From Candidatus Poseidoniaceae archaeon (GTDB taxonomy: Archaea > Thermoplasmatota > Poseidoniia > Poseidoniales > Poseidoniaceae), in the NCBI GenBank assembly GCA_013330015.1, contig DUJC01000165.1, forward strand, positions 2,533 to 8,874: 6,342 bases of DNA. The letters are read 5' to 3'. Below the pieces are notes generated by a model. That model was not told the DNA's origin, made no database searches, and saw nothing but the letters and a program-made list of their open reading frames with translations. Below, one piece after another: positions 5,258 to 6,342 of the stretch. Numbering within the stretch: position 1 is the first letter of the stretch; each line of letters opens with the position of its first letter. The translations under genes were made by a program, and so were the position numbers.

Positions 5258-6342
5258 ATGGGCGACGCTGCAATTGGGGACGAACTGCCAAAAGAGCAGT
5301 ACGACTCCGATACCAAGAGCGACCCATTGCTCAAGGAATTGAACAACATTCGCAGACGTCGAACCGATGGCGACAAACGAAGCATGTTTACCAAAAAAGA
5401 AAATCCAGTCCTCTTGATGGGAATAGCTTACGGTATTCTGTACGGTGCGCTGATTCTGTCCATGTCCTCTGGTCTATTGGGTCAATCAACATCGCTCGAT
5501 CACTCTGCCTCAACCACGTTCCTCGATATCGGAGATGAATGTGTTGAAATTGATGATGAGCCATGGATTCTTATTTTCCCGAACGAAGACGATGAGAAGT
5601 TTTCATTGAATGCTTACAATCTTCCTGCGGGGGTAGCTGTCCTCGAGTACAACATCGAAGAAAAAGATGCAACTGACGTCTCTCCTGGAACGCAAGTCCA
5701 ACGTCTGCTCGATGATGAGGTCAATCGTGTGAATGAACAGCAAGATTACAGCACTCTAGACGAGGGCAATTATGTCGTTACATTCACTGTGACGCTCTAC
5801 AACAATTCGGACGATGCTAAGAATGAGACCAACGTCACAGAAGCCTTGTCAAAGTCGCTCGAGTTTGAACTTGAAATTGGTACCAAGGGAGGTATCCTTC
5901 CATTCCTTGGAGGAGAAGAACACCGAGAAGTACGCATCACTGACTCAGGCGCTCGCTCCTGCTGGTCCCTCCAAGAGTTGGGTAATTGGGGGTACATCCT
6001 CCTCGTCGCTGAACTTGGTGGTGGAAGGGAGACCGCTATGCTCGCTGGAGGGGCTGCTGGTATTCCTGCATGGTGGATGGCGTTCAATTCGCTTTCATTG
6101 TCGGTCTTTTCGTTGTTGATTGCCTATCCAATCATGTACAAAGTCTACCACCAAGAAGCGGATGATATCCTCTCTCGAAACCACATCATTCGGCTTGTTG
6201 ATGACATTATCTCCCGCTGTGAACGTCGCCTTGGTATTGAGGTGGATCACGATTTGGCCAAGGTGGAGCCAAGAGAACTCTCTGTGGACATCATGGTACC
6301 CTACAAGAACACAGAGAACACCTTATCCGATAGTAAGAGCAT
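5258..6342 (+). CDS. Unrecognised membrane protein with large extracytoplasmic domain, 3' end missing
   Basis: I do not recognise this protein. The frame is open from the ATG at 5258 to the window end, giving 361 residues with no stop. Residues 1-50 are polar, with a basic patch IRRRR at 31-35 and KKENP just before the first membrane helix at about 51-74 (VLLMGIAYGILYGALILSMS). Residues 75-240 are acidic and look strand-rich, for example NYVVTFTVTLYNNS, with only two cysteines (Cys95, Cys235) and three N-glycosylation sequons at 182-194. A glycine-rich apolar stretch at 243-272 leads into a second helix at about 274-295 (SLSLSVFSLLIAYPIMYKV). The remainder, 296-361, is charged and probably cytoplasmic. 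The positive-inside rule suggests N-in, loop-out, C-in. Its start 46 nt after the tRNA suggests shared transcription. No enzyme motif is seen; a lineage-specific envelope or sensor protein is only a guess. Confidence 0.85.
   Translation, partial: MGDAAIGDELPKEQYDSDTKSDPLLKELNNIRRRRTDGDKRSMFTKKENPVLLMGIAYGILYGALILSMSSGLLGQSTSLDHSASTTFLDIGDECVEIDDEPWILIFPNEDDEKFSLNAYNLPAGVAVLEYNIEEKDATDVSPGTQVQRLLDDEVNRVNEQQDYSTLDEGNYVVTFTVTLYNNSDDAKNETNVTEALSKSLEFELEIGTKGGILPFLGGEEHREVRITDSGARSCWSLQELGNWGYILLVAELGGGRETAMLAGGAAGIPAWWMAFNSLSLSVFSLLIAYPIMYKVYHQEADDILSRNHIIRLVDDIISRCERRLGIEVDHDLAKVEPRELSVDIMVPYKNTENTLSDSKS

Noticed and set aside
5814..6119. 101-residue + frame and a 96-residue - frame (5797-6087) inside the terminal gene
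   Set aside because: The 5258 frame stays open through the whole region and gives a coherent membrane protein; no sign of a frameshift.
1..6342. CRISPR array, insertion sequence, prophage or defence island
   Set aside because: No regularly spaced repeats, transposase, integrase, terminal inverted repeats or defence-type domains are visible; the region reads as ordinary chromosomal genes.

Overview
The window looks like chromosomal DNA of a marine heterotrophic archaeon, most likely a Marine Group II euryarchaeon (Poseidoniales). Three observations support an archaeon. The tRNA-Phe carries G at position 37, next to the GAA anticodon, as in archaea and eukaryotes; bacteria usually have A there. 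The NFACT/RqcH protein has the archaeal/eukaryotic (NEMF/Rqc2-like) C-terminal half. Genes are tightly packed with Shine-Dalgarno sites but no visible bacterial -35/-10 promoters. The order-level placement is inference from overall style and gene content, not proof.

Layout. (1) 1-801, + strand: 3' part of a VAT-1-like, zinc-independent NADPH:quinone oxidoreductase. (2) 813-2978, +: complete rqcH, 11 nt downstream and probably co-transcribed with it. (3) 2985-4175, -: complete acetyl-CoA acetyltransferase (thiolase), convergent with rqcH with only 6 nt between the stop codons. (4) 4176-4267: a 92-nt divergent intergenic region with the thiolase ribosome binding site and two nested pairs of short direct repeats. 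(5) 4268-5092, +: bacterial-type RNase PH with an insertion. (6) 5136-5211, +: tRNA-Phe(GAA) with a gene-encoded CCA. (7) 5258 to the window end, +: 5' part of an unrecognised membrane protein with a large extracytoplasmic domain. No gap between genes exceeds 100 nt.

How the genes relate. RqcH (rescue of stalled 60S/50S-nascent chain complexes), RNase PH (3' end trimming of tRNA and other RNA) and tRNA-Phe form a loose translation and RNA-maintenance group. The thiolase and the oxidoreductase are carbon and redox metabolism genes of a heterotroph. No mobile element, CRISPR array, phage gene or recognisable defence system is present. The least explained items are the terminal membrane protein and the insertion-bearing bacterial-type RNase PH next to a tRNA gene.
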